Shown piece by piece: positions 42,193-49,841 of a stretch of DNA of 62,111 nt. Under the pieces are notes generated by a model. It made no database searches. It was not told the DNA's origin and saw only the letters and a program-made list of their open reading frames with translations. Position numbers and translations under genes: made by a program. Origin of the DNA: a virus. The stretch spans positions 1 through 62,111 of IMG/VR virus record IMGVR_UViG_3300009127_000004, one strand, 5' to 3'. The stretch's first letter is position 1. Each line of letters opens with the position of its first letter.

Positions 42193-43800
42193 CTATTTGA
42201 CTTCTTTCAGATCGATAAGTTTATGGAGCTGTGTGTTAATAACCACCTCGTGGAGATTGTGTTTATTCAGCTCTTTTAGGATGTCAGGAACGCTGATATC
42301 CGCAAATCCCGTATTTACCGGAGATATTGCCATCCTCGCCGCAAGTCCCATCCCATTAAACATTTTTATTTTATTGATGGCAAAATCAAGGTCATTATTC
42401 CCATCTACTACAAATTTAACGAAATCCTTATAGTTTAGTTTCCTGACGAAATTTAACCTGCCTATTACATAATGAGCCATTCCAGAACTTGGACATTTAT
42501 AATCTACCACCCAATTGGCAGCTAATGTGGGAGGAATCCATGTTCCATTTGTTTCAATTGTGACCACAATATTTTGTCCCGCAAGTTTTGAAACAAGATG
42601 TGCGACCTCATCGATTTGAAGGAGAGGCTCACCTCCTGTTATAGTCACTTTGGCCGTTCCAAGTTGCATGATTTGATCAAAGACCTTTTTTACAGGGGTT
42701 TCGGTTCCTGAATCAGGAGATTGTGCGTACTTGGTGTCGCAGTTATGCACCCACATATAATCTACAAGATAAGAATTATATGGAAAGCATGATATGTTCC
42801 ACACTTTTAGTGGTTTTGGGCGGGTTGAAGGCGGATAATCATTTCTATCTATATGTTTTATTTCTTCTACTTTATACCCGTTTAATGCTGTCAGTCTGTT
42901 TCTACTTTTGACGGAAAGGTTCTTTCCGTCTTTTCTTTCTCCCCTCCAAAAACTATATCCTCTTTTATGAATCTTGTTATGACAAGGATAACAAGAAATA
43001 AGGAGGTTCTCCCAATCATCATTTTTCTTATCTGCGTCTTTATGATGGACACAACATTTTATATTGGTCTTCCCACACTCTTTACATGTATTTATTATTC
43101 CTTTCTTGCACAGATTTTTTAGGTAATTATAATTTGTATTTATTCCCCCTCTCCAATTCGGATTTTTATCACCCATCATTTTAAGAGATAATTTCTTTTT
43201 TGTTTCCTTATACTTCCTCTCAGATAAAGTACTAAAGGGATGTAAATAAATGCCTTGTTCCTGTTTTTTCTTAATGCTTGATGATATTTTTATACCTATT
43301 TTTTTATAATCTTTTCCCTTCCCTGATTTCCGTGCCACTCTGGGATCTTTCATTGGGTTTCTTTCGCCCATTTTTGAGAATGATGCTTTTTGATTTGGGG
43401 ATGAATGAAGGATCATATCTCCTATTTTTAAATTTTTGGTTTTAATCATTCCCTTAGTTGTGAAAAACGGATGCTCCTCCGTCACAAAGTAGGACACACC
43501 ATTTATTTTCAACCTAAACCAAGAATTGACCTCTCTCGTAATTACCTCTTTTACTTCTGTTTCAACAAGGTTTTTGTTTTCATCAAAAGTCATTAACCAA
43601 TCCCCAACTTTCATATCCATCAATTTTTTATTGGGAACTCTTGACGTTATTATTCTTGGAATTTTTCTTCCATTTATAATTCCAAAACAATAGGCGCATT
43701 TGATGTTACATCCCGCAAGTCTTACAAATACAGTTTGCGTTCCTTGTCCATACCAATTAACTTCCCCATCTATCGATTTGAAAATGCTGAAAACGTTCAT
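42193..43800 (-). CDS. queE: QueE radical SAM enzyme (CDG synthase) containing an intein
   Basis: 535 residues: N-extein 1-37, intein 38-353, C-extein 354-535. After splicing CNIKCAY joins CDTKYA, restoring the CxxxCxxC cluster motif (Cys31, Cys35 and the +1 Cys). TITGGEPLLQ (about residue 385) is the SAM-binding GGEP, VVTIETNGT follows. Mature length 219 residues, normal for QueE. It converts carboxy-tetrahydropterin from QueD to 7-carboxy-7-deazaguanine. SD AGGAGG. Confidence 0.9.
   Translation of the reverse strand: MNVFSIFKSIDGEVNWYGQGTQTVFVRLAGCNIKCAYCFGIINGRKIPRIITSRVPNKKLMDMKVGDWLMTFDENKNLVETEVKEVITREVNSWFRLKINGVSYFVTEEHPFFTTKGMIKTKNLKIGDMILHSSPNQKASFSKMGERNPMKDPRVARKSGKGKDYKKIGIKISSSIKKKQEQGIYLHPFSTLSERKYKETKKKLSLKMMGDKNPNWRGGINTNYNYLKNLCKKGIINTCKECGKTNIKCCVHHKDADKKNDDWENLLISCYPCHNKIHKRGYSFWRGERKDGKNLSVKSRNRLTALNGYKVEEIKHIDRNDYPPSTRPKPLKVWNISCFPYNSYLVDYMWVHNCDTKYAQSPDSGTETPVKKVFDQIMQLGTAKVTITGGEPLLQIDEVAHLVSKLAGQNIVVTIETNGTWIPPTLAANWVVDYKCPSSGMAHYVIGRLNFVRKLNYKDFVKFVVDGNNDLDFAINKIKMFNGMGLAARMAISPVNTGFADISVPDILKELNKHNLHEVVINTQLHKLIDLKEVK
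42742..43689 (-). other. Intein in QueE with in-frame HNH endonuclease (316 residues)
   Basis: Begins CFGIINGRKIPRIITSRVPN with Cys1, block B is VTEEHPFFTT, and it ends CFPYNSYLVDYMWVHN followed by Cys+1. Between them are NUMOD3-type repeats (MGERNPMKDP, MGDKNPNWRGG) and an HNH domain: CKECGKTNIKCCVHHKD, then NLLISCYPCHNKIHKR. Both splicing and endonuclease parts look complete, so it may still be mobile. Confidence 0.9.
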
Positions 43801-43812
43801 TCCTGGTCCTCC

Positions 43813-44217
43813 TTAAAAATATTGATCTTCTCTTCTCCACTCGGCGTAACAGGTTTCGGTTTCCCACAGACGAACACGGGAGACACTTCTGAAACTTGAA
43901 AAGGGCTTTGTTCCTCCTTCTTTCGGTTCTTCCAGTTTTTCCCGAAGGATTGAAACTATATACAAAATCATATGCTCGGCGGTGGGGTTACCGAAGGTGT
44001 CATTTAACAGTTCGTGATCAAATTTTTCCACCACAGGTCGCACTATTTCTTTCAGGTCAGCAAAATCCATCACCATACCAGAAACAGTAGAAATCGTACC
44101 TTTTATTTCGACTTCCAGTTTATAACTATGCCCATGGAGGTTTTGGCATTTCCCCACATGTAAAGGCAGCCGGTGGGCAGCTTCAAATGTAAACCTCTTA
44201 CATATTCTTATCAGCAT
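43813..44217 (-). CDS. queD: QueD, 6-carboxy-tetrahydropterin synthase
   Basis: 134 residues, SD AAAGGAGG. His15, His28 and His30 (AAHRLPLH, NLHGHSY) bind zinc and Cys24 is the catalytic Cys. VMDFADLK (about 49) and FDHELLND and PTAEHMI complete the PTPS/QueD pattern. Second step of preQ0 synthesis. QueE follows with 12 nt between. Confidence 0.9.
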   Translation of the reverse strand: MLIRICKRFTFEAAHRLPLHVGKCQNLHGHSYKLEVEIKGTISTVSGMVMDFADLKEIVRPVVEKFDHELLNDTFGNPTAEHMILYIVSILREKLEEPKEGGTKPFSSFRSVSRVRLWETETCYAEWRREDQYF

Positions 44218-44425
44218 TTTTTACCTCCTTTAGTGAGGACAACATAATGATTATCCCCTGTATGATTCGTTCTCCTTCGTCTGTTTCTCCAGGAACGATG
44301 GATGTAATTATCCATATCAAAAATATACAGACCAACAATCGCAATCTATCCCAGACTCGTTTCCAACCAACAAGAACGCCTGTCCATTTGATCTCAGAAG
44401 TTTGGTGTGTCATTAAGTTTTTCAT
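44198..44425 (-). CDS. Small membrane protein
   Basis: 75 residues, SD GGAGGG. Two hydrophobic stretches (LRLLVCIFLIWIITSIV about 28-44, and IIQGIIIML about 54-62). Overlaps QueD by 20 nt. Function unknown. The 100 nt upstream (44426-44526) hold nothing I can identify. Confidence 0.5.
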   Translation of the reverse strand: MKNLMTHQTSEIKWTGVLVGWKRVWDRLRLLVCIFLIWIITSIVPGETDEGERIIQGIIIMLSSLKEVKNADKNM

Positions 44426-44526
44426 TAAACTCCCTCCATTGTGTGTCTTTGATATGCATTATTGGGAATAAGGGGATTTTATTTCCCTCAAAAGAAAGAT
44501 CCTCTGGTGATCTATATAAATTGCAT

Positions 44527-45240
44527 TCATAGTTTTTTTGAGGAAAGACCAAAGCCAAGAATAACGTCTGTTGGATCAGTTAAAAATCTGTTGCAGGTTG
44601 TGGACGGTAAATCTGAACATCCTAACCAACTATTGGCATGTGCCTTTTGGATAATACCTCCACTCACCCACATTTGAAATACTATAGAGAAGGGGACACA
44701 TATAGCCGCTGATGTTCTCTTTGAAAGTTCTTTGAACAATTCAGGTTCCGTTCCAATGAATTTGTGAATCCCAACTAATGAATGCCTCCAGAATACCCAA
44801 TAAAGCTTATGAGCAGGACGTTCTATCAACCATTGTTTGTGTTTTGTTACCTGGAAATTATACAAGTTACAATGATTTCCATTACATACAGATTTGCTTT
44901 CATATCCTTCCTTTTTTCTCTTACTATACACATCCATTTTAACGCCTGTTACTTTGGATATCGTTCCACTTCTCTCTCGTGCATAGGGAATGATATGATT
45001 GGAATTTTTTATTGGGAATAGCCTTGTATGGATCAATCCTCCGAATATTCCCGCTGTAAGACATTCGAAGAACAATCCCATTTTTACATGTGCGGTTTTA
45101 GGTTTAAATCTTTTGTGAGGCATTCCTGGAATTAAGCATTGCTTCATTCTTCCCCGGGTCGATCCAATAACCGTGATATTTTTCTTCCAAGATTTGTAGG
45201 TTTTAGTTCCTATTAGCATTTGTGGAAATGGGGAGGGCAT
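44527..45240 (-). CDS. Hypothetical protein between helicase and QueD
   Basis: 237 residues from the ATG at 45240, next to the DnaB stop. A longer frame runs into the helicase gene and is unlikely. Basic, rich in Lys, Trp and His, with CNGNHCNLY and aromatic KLYWVFWRH. No signal or membrane segment. I do not recognise it. Confidence 0.5.
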   Translation of the reverse strand: MPSPFPQMLIGTKTYKSWKKNITVIGSTRGRMKQCLIPGMPHKRFKPKTAHVKMGLFFECLTAGIFGGLIHTRLFPIKNSNHIIPYARERSGTISKVTGVKMDVYSKRKKEGYESKSVCNGNHCNLYNFQVTKHKQWLIERPAHKLYWVFWRHSLVGIHKFIGTEPELFKELSKRTSAAICVPFSIVFQMWVSGGIIQKAHANSWLGCSDLPSTTCNRFLTDPTDVILGFGLSSKKL

Positions 45241-45241
45241 T

Positions 45242-46756
45242 CTATCTCCATTCGCTGTCAACGACCATCTGTCCAGCGTCCAGATTTTGCAGTACCATAC
45301 ATGTCTCGTCTCCACAATCTCTATGACGATGGAGGAGTGTACTGATCCGTATAACATTGGCTCTTTTCTCTGCTTCGGTTTGACTCATGGCAAGCATAGC
45401 GTCCACATGCCCAAGCTTACCTACCCATTTTGCCGTGTGAGATTGTCTGACTTGCACGGCGTCCAAAGCATCTTTGTTTACCTGTGTGGGAGTAACCACC
45501 AAAGATTTCTTCTCTGCTGCTAATTGGGAGAGGGCTATCCATGTTCTGTCTTCTTTTTCTACACCTATAAGCCCTGCTTGTTCTGGTTTTAGGATGTCGG
45601 CATAGTCGATTACTATGATATCCGGGAGAAACCCTTCGGTTTTCTCAAGGAGATATAAATCCTGTTTAATGTCAGATATATTTGCTGTAAAACGGGGGTA
45701 GGGCATAAATCGAAAGTTATCCCCATACATTTCTTCGATAGACATTACTTGCTTTGTGACCAAAGAGCTTTCCATTTTGGGACGGTCTAACATTTCATAC
45801 CATACGTCCTTTTTGAATTGCTCTCGCCAATCCTTTTCGGGATGATTTCGACAGAACGTACAAGGTTTGTATCTATTTTCAAGATCGAAATCAGGTTTAC
45901 GTCCTTCGTCGTCAAACAGCTTGATATGGTTTTCTCTTTGATGCATTGTGCAAGTATCATCTTGGTTTAACAAGCAATCGAAAAGTGGGTATCTTAACTC
46001 CCCTCCTTTATCCCATGTGCCTGTCAATCGTTTGTAAAGACGTTCCTCTGTAGATTCTTCGCTCATTTCCAAAGAGAAAAAAGCAACTTTTAAGTGATTT
46101 AAAAATCCAAGGATGGCGAATTCTTGAGCAAACCAAGTTTTACCCCGTTTGAAGGGAGCAGATATTCCAATAAGCCACCCTCTTTTGTAATCGCCCAAGA
46201 ACTCTCCTAATGCTCCAGGGAATTGAAAGAACACCTCATCGGGAAATTGAAAGAACTTGGAAATAGATCGCTCGGAAAAAGGATTTACCCATTGTGACGT
46301 GGTTTTGGAGACTTTGTTGAATCCAAGCACCCTGTCTTCAGCTTCTTTAACTTTATCCGTGCTTAACAAATACCTTAGTTCGGCGTTTAGTAAAGACAGG
46401 GATTGCTTTTTGAAGTACATTGTGGTATCATCATACAAAAGAGGAATGTTGATTCCCTGCTCATTTTCGAATTTCTTGGAGGCATCTGTAAGTATCCGGC
46501 TGATCAGTGTTAGCTGATCGGGTTCAATATTATCCCTGTTAGCCAAAAATATATCCTGTATACTCTCCATTGGAGCTTTTTCGTAGGTCTCAAAATGTTC
46601 CATACACCACTTCGCAATTGTCTCGTGGTATTCGTTTTGGAAGTACTCAAGACGAAACATGTCCTTTATTTTGATGATGTAATCTGTGGAGACTATCAGC
46701 CCAATTACAATCCGCTTCTCAAGTGTAGTTTCAACTGTCTCTCGTGTGAATCCCAA
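45242..46756 (-). CDS. DnaB-type replicative helicase
   Basis: 504 residues; TTG start at 46756 chosen because AGGAG lies upstream. Residues 1-130 are the helical N-terminal domain. ISAPFKRGKTW (Walker A, about 199-208), FFSLEMSEES (H1a, about 226) and DIIVIDYADIL (Walker B) with LAMSQTEAEKR are RecA-fold helicase motifs. A possible zinc insertion with Cys261, Cys269, Cys299, Cys302 interrupts the core. It unwinds DNA at the fork with the nearby primase. Confidence 0.85.
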   Translation of the reverse strand: MGFTRETVETTLEKRIVIGLIVSTDYIIKIKDMFRLEYFQNEYHETIAKWCMEHFETYEKAPMESIQDIFLANRDNIEPDQLTLISRILTDASKKFENEQGINIPLLYDDTTMYFKKQSLSLLNAELRYLLSTDKVKEAEDRVLGFNKVSKTTSQWVNPFSERSISKFFQFPDEVFFQFPGALGEFLGDYKRGWLIGISAPFKRGKTWFAQEFAILGFLNHLKVAFFSLEMSEESTEERLYKRLTGTWDKGGELRYPLFDCLLNQDDTCTMHQRENHIKLFDDEGRKPDFDLENRYKPCTFCRNHPEKDWREQFKKDVWYEMLDRPKMESSLVTKQVMSIEEMYGDNFRFMPYPRFTANISDIKQDLYLLEKTEGFLPDIIVIDYADILKPEQAGLIGVEKEDRTWIALSQLAAEKKSLVVTPTQVNKDALDAVQVRQSHTAKWVGKLGHVDAMLAMSQTEAEKRANVIRISTLLHRHRDCGDETCMVLQNLDAGQMVVDSEWR

Positions 46757-46765
46757 TTAGCTCTC

Positions 46766-47602
46766 CTATATTGAATTCCCCTGTGTAAAAAGTCCTGCTT
46801 TGTTAATTGCTTCGGGAACACGTTCAAACACCCAGTCCCCGGCCATCCAATGTATGTTTATCTTACTCCTGTTGCCATAAGCGGCTTCCAATGCTGCATC
46901 AAATAGGACATCAGCCATTACTCCGGGACGACTTGTGATGCCTGGTAACATTCTGCCGTTGTTTAATCGGAATATATTCATTAGGAGGAAGGATGATTTG
47001 CGGAATACGTTTTCCTCTCGTACTGAGAAGTCACGTTTAATTCCTCCTTGGCATTCTTTGATATATTTCTTTTTGATGGAATTGGTAAGAGCGGGACATC
47101 GATCATCGATCAGTGGTATAAGGAGTTCGGGGCGATTCTCGTGGAAGTGTAAAAACCAGCTTTTTTTCACTGCGTATTTGTTGTATAGGAAGGTGGGTAA
47201 GGACAGACCAGAAAGGAGTTTCTTGTTCTTTGGTTTATAAAGGGGACTTAATGAAGAATTTAATCTGTCCACGGATGTCATAAAATCTTCGGGGGTGAAT
47301 TTGGTGTCGGTATATTTGGGATCAATTCCCTCCAGCCCCCTGTAGAACCCTTTTCTGAATAGCTTTTGCAAACCAGACACGCATTTTTCATGGGTAAGGG
47401 TTCCCTTTCGATGTGTAGTACCCCCGAATTTGTTCCAGTAAAGAAATGCCTCTTCCACCTCGTTTTTGATAAAGTGGGTTTTCTTGGCGGCGATTTTTAA
47501 CTTGGGTTTCTTGGGTTGAAGTTCCTCCCTTTCTCTGAAGGTAATGCTTCCATTTGCTTTTTTGTTGGTAAGGATTGCTTTCTTTGACAGATTCAACTCC
47601 AT
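46766..47602 (-). CDS. Hypothetical replication protein (possible helicase loader)
   Basis: 278 residues from the ATG at 47602 with SD GGGAGG. Basic, helical, with KKPKLKIAAKK near the N-terminus and LPTFLYNKYAVKKSWFLHFH in the middle. Starts MELNLS, like the RecA-like protein. It lies between primase and DnaB and next to the candidate origin, where helicase loaders or initiators are often encoded. No ATPase motif is visible, so function is inferred from position only. Confidence 0.5.
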   Translation of the reverse strand: MELNLSKKAILTNKKANGSITFREREELQPKKPKLKIAAKKTHFIKNEVEEAFLYWNKFGGTTHRKGTLTHEKCVSGLQKLFRKGFYRGLEGIDPKYTDTKFTPEDFMTSVDRLNSSLSPLYKPKNKKLLSGLSLPTFLYNKYAVKKSWFLHFHENRPELLIPLIDDRCPALTNSIKKKYIKECQGGIKRDFSVREENVFRKSSFLLMNIFRLNNGRMLPGITSRPGVMADVLFDAALEAAYGNRSKINIHWMAGDWVFERVPEAINKAGLFTQGNSI

Positions 47603-47969
47603 ACTTGTTACCTCCCAATGCATTTGCAAGCCGAAACACAGTCGGGTTAAAAAAACCCGACTTAGATACTACTTGAAGGACAAAGGGATATACGAAGTAT
47701 ATCACTTTATCCAAGAGTAGTATAATATATATTTTTTTATTTTTTATTTTCTCTTTTTTCTTTGGTTCTTTCTTTTTTCTCTTTTCTTTTTTGTTTTTTT
47801 GGGATGATGGGAAAATCTCGGGGAGAAATGGTATGAAACCAGCGTATGTCCCGGTCATGTGAGAATGGGATGGGATGCTTATATGTTCAGAACCGGTAAA
47901 GAGGGGGGAATCGGTTGATACGATCAGGTTGGTCAGGGCGACCAAAGGAAGGAAGTTTTGAAACTTCAT
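47388..47969 (-). CDS. Doubtful ORF with strong SD in the candidate origin
   Basis: The ATG at 47969 has AAGGAGG close by. The N-terminus is MKFQNFLPLVALTNLIVSTDS, signal-like. After about 60 residues the frame runs through the poly-Lys-coding A-rich tract and then into the next gene in another frame, 215 nt overlap, so at most the first part can be real. Its SD lies in a possible hairpin. Confidence 0.25.
   Translation of the reverse strand: MKFQNFLPLVALTNLIVSTDSPLFTGSEHISIPSHSHMTGTYAGFIPFLPEIFPSSQKNKKEKRKKKEPKKKEKIKNKKIYIILLLDKVIYFVYPFVLQVVSKSGFFNPTVFRLANALGGNKYGVESVKESNPYQQKSKWKHYLQRKGGTSTQETQVKNRRQENPLYQKRGGRGISLLEQIRGYYTSKGNPYP
47667..47722. repeat. 56-nt imperfect hairpin
   Basis: Arms TACTAC...GATATAC and GTATATC...GTAGTA pair around a 3-nt loop with a few mismatches. 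Next to it (47640-47662) is a separate perfect 9-bp hairpin with a five-A loop. Either could act as RNA structure or as cruciform DNA. Confidence 0.6.
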
Positions 47970-47999
47970 ATTCCCTCCTTACCAGTTCTGAACATATAA
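47879..47999. repeat. 21-bp inverted repeat enclosing an SD and ATG
   Basis: Arms 47879-47899 and 47979-47999 match at 20 of 21 positions and enclose 79 nt. On the minus strand the first arm runs straight into AAGGAGGG and the ATG at 47969. Inside, GAAGTT-TCAA-AACTTC forms a smaller hairpin that also covers part of the SD. Confidence 0.6.
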
Positions 48000-48129
48000 A
48001 CAAACATAAAAACACCTCATTTTCGTAGTGTCTCAAGTTTTACAGGGCGTTGCACCCTGATCACATCGCTTCAATTCCCATAGAGTGTTTGAATCGTTGC
48101 ATAAAATAAAATCTTTGTCAAGAACTTTT

Positions 48130-49074
48130 TTATTTTCCAAACACCAAGCTTCGTAAATGTTTGATATCCTCGGGGTTCATATCGCCCGGATCGCCTTCGT
48201 CCAAAGTTATTTTTTCTACATGATTTACTAAGGATGATAAATTGGATGCAAGTTTTCTGGCTAATCTTTGGGCTTCATCCTCAGCATCCAACATGATAAA
48301 AACCCGTTTATATTGAGACAGAAGAAGCACCTGTTTTTGGGTATATTTCATGCCACAAAGTGCCACACACCCATCCCCAATTCTCCACACATCTGTTGGT
48401 CCTTCCACAACGATAATTGTGTCCCTTGCGTTGTCTGTATTGTACAGTTCTGATTTTGGGTGGGTCTGGCTTTCGTCCACCGGCTGATGTAGATAGGGAA
48501 TATTGTTAGTTCCTGTTATATCCCTTGCTGTGAATGTTACTTTCTTTCCATGCTGATAAAACGGGACCACGATCCTGTGGTGATACTTGCCGATTGATCC
48601 CCCGCAATATAGACCATACTTTTTTATCAAGACAACAGGATCGAAATTCCTTCCTACAATATACTCAACATATTCGGGGAATAAATCAGGGCTTATCATT
48701 TCATCTGAGAATACACTATCAACAGATTTAAAATCCCTGAGCATACCGGCCTGTGGCTGTTCAAAATGTGGGTTGTCATAGTCATGTATAGTACGATATG
48801 CCTTGAAATCTGAAAGCGTTTTAAGGGCATTTGAGAAGCCGCAACCATCAATTTTCATAGCCAATGTAATGATGGTGCCTTTGGCGGGACATCGCCAACA
48901 GTTGAAGCCTCCAGTAGGACTAATACCAAGATGGTTGGAACGATCATCACAAAAGAGACAACGGATATTAGTCCAACCGTCTTTTACGTTCTTTCCTTCT
49001 GTATAGATTGTGATGTTTCGTGATTTCAGGTAGTCGGAAATGCTGACTAATGATAGGTCGAGTTGATCAGACAT
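48130..49074 (-). CDS. DnaG-type primase
   Basis: 314 residues from the ATG at 49074; a longer frame overlaps the upstream gene and is less likely. Zinc-ribbon CLFC and CWRC (Cys39, 42, 59, 62) in CHC2 style, then TOPRIM motifs IIVVEGPTD and RVFIMLDAEDEAQ. It makes RNA primers for the lagging strand. Shorter than bacterial DnaG, as no helicase-binding domain is seen. Adjacent to the candidate origin. Confidence 0.85.
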   Translation of the reverse strand: MSDQLDLSLVSISDYLKSRNITIYTEGKNVKDGWTNIRCLFCDDRSNHLGISPTGGFNCWRCPAKGTIITLAMKIDGCGFSNALKTLSDFKAYRTIHDYDNPHFEQPQAGMLRDFKSVDSVFSDEMISPDLFPEYVEYIVGRNFDPVVLIKKYGLYCGGSIGKYHHRIVVPFYQHGKKVTFTARDITGTNNIPYLHQPVDESQTHPKSELYNTDNARDTIIVVEGPTDVWRIGDGCVALCGMKYTQKQVLLLSQYKRVFIMLDAEDEAQRLARKLASNLSSLVNHVEKITLDEGDPGDMNPEDIKHLRSLVFGK

Positions 49075-49076
49075 AA

Positions 49077-49283
49077 TCAAGTCACCATACTCATAATCGT
49101 GCAAATCAGGTCTTTGAGATCCACTTCGGATTTGTGTGGAGGGTTTATCATCATTTGTTCTGAGTAAAACGATTCTTCGCATACCTGACATACTTCTTCG
49201 TAGGTATTTGGATCGTAGGTCCCAAACAGATGAAACTTGTCGCTACACTTCCCACAAACGATTAACGGAATTTTTATTTCCAT
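49077..49283 (-). CDS. Small zinc-ribbon protein
   Basis: 68 residues from the ATG at 49283, SD AAGGA. CGKC (about residues 9-12) and CQVC (about 32-35) form a zinc ribbon near the N-terminus, then an acidic tail. Lies directly before primase. Function unknown. Confidence 0.6.
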   Translation of the reverse strand: MEIKIPLIVCGKCSDKFHLFGTYDPNTYEEVCQVCEESFYSEQMMINPPHKSEVDLKDLICTIMSMVT

Positions 49284-49285
49284 AA

Positions 49286-49445
49286 TTATATTATTCCTTT
49301 CGATACTAACACTGCAACAATAATTCCTGCAATGATTATTCCGGATATGGTGCATATAAAACCATCAAGAAGACCTCTTTTGTAAAGGTCTTTGTTATCC
49401 TTTTCAAGTTTCTTCATGAGTTCTATGAATTCGTCTTGGTTCATT
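49286..49445 (-). pseudogene. Small membrane protein gene with a one-base frameshift
   Basis: ATG at 49445 has SD AAAGGA, but the frame stops after 13 codons. Leaving out one base of the AAA at codon 2 (TTT, 49440-49442) gives a 52-residue protein: NQDEFIELMKKLEKDN, then a hydrophobic span GFICTISGIIIAGIIVAVL and SKGII, ending at 49286. An internal ATG would give 43 residues but has no SD. Either broken or a sequence error. Confidence 0.5.
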
Positions 49446-49455
49446 TCTTTTTCCT

Positions 49456-49839
49456 TTAAAACAACGTGGTTTGTTTGTTCATGATTTTAGGGTTGGCGGA
49501 GTCGGGATTCGAACCCGTAGAGTTGCGCTCCCCTACCGATGAGGACCGACTCTCCGCCGAAAGTTTTAGCTTTAATTTCGGCTTTTTATCATCTTTCTTT
49601 GGAGAAAGCAACAGCCTTTGTTTTGTGTTTCCTTCAACTTTTGGATGATTAAAATAATAACGACATTTCTTGGCATATTCTACATCCCCATTCATTTTGT
49701 TGCAGCATATACAAATCCCGATTCGTTGGATGTTGAACATATATTTAAAATTTGGACAACCAACACATCCTGGAGGAATTGATCCCTGCAAATGCTTGAA
49801 TTTTCTATGGAGGTATTCTCTGGTTTTTATTTCATCCAT
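49456..49839 (-). CDS. Cys-rich hypothetical protein with tRNA-like 3' end
   Basis: 127 residues; weak SD. CVGCPNF (about 26), CICC (about 44) and a further Cys suggest zinc or iron-sulfur binding in the N-terminal 60 residues. The C-terminal 35 residues are translated from the tRNA-like element at 49495-49558 and look non-native, so the gene may once have ended earlier. Function unknown. Confidence 0.5.
   Translation of the reverse strand: MDEIKTREYLHRKFKHLQGSIPPGCVGCPNFKYMFNIQRIGICICCNKMNGDVEYAKKCRYYFNHPKVEGNTKQRLLLSPKKDDKKPKLKLKLSAESRSSSVGERNSTGSNPDSANPKIMNKQTTLF
49495..49558 (-). other. tRNA-like element, 64 nt, no regular anticodon arm
   Basis: Perfect 7-bp acceptor GGCGGAG/CTCCGCC, T-arm CGGG-TTCGAAT-CCCG and a D-arm-like CCTC-ATCGGTA-GGGG. 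Between D- and T-arm there are only 11 nt, too few for a 17-nt anticodon arm plus variable loop, and the bases joining acceptor and D-arm are too many. No encoded CCA. Perhaps a degenerate tRNA, a tRNA-derived insertion site, or a tRNA mimic. Confidence 0.5.
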
Positions 49840-49841
49840 TT

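Larger units (their letters stand above)
47603..48129. other. Gap of about 530 nt: candidate replication origin
   Basis: The stretch between primase and the 46766-47602 gene holds a hairpin AGTCGGGTT-AAAAA-AACCCGACT (47640-47662), a long imperfect hairpin (47667-47722) with core GATATAC-GAA-GTATATC, an AT-rich, purine/pyrimidine-biased tract (47720-47800), and a 21-bp inverted repeat. Such structured AT-rich sequence between primase and helicase genes is where many phage origins lie. No iteron set is evident, so this is inference. Confidence 0.4.

Noticed and set aside
48090-48129. TTGACA on the minus strand after primase as promoter of the origin region
   Set aside because: No acceptable -10 at 16-19 nt spacing (AACGAT at 17), so too weak to list.
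49466-49648. 60-residue plus-strand frame with ESGFEPVELRSP-type sequence
   Set aside because: This is the typical translation of a tRNA sequence read backwards, explained by the tRNA-like element at 49495-49558.
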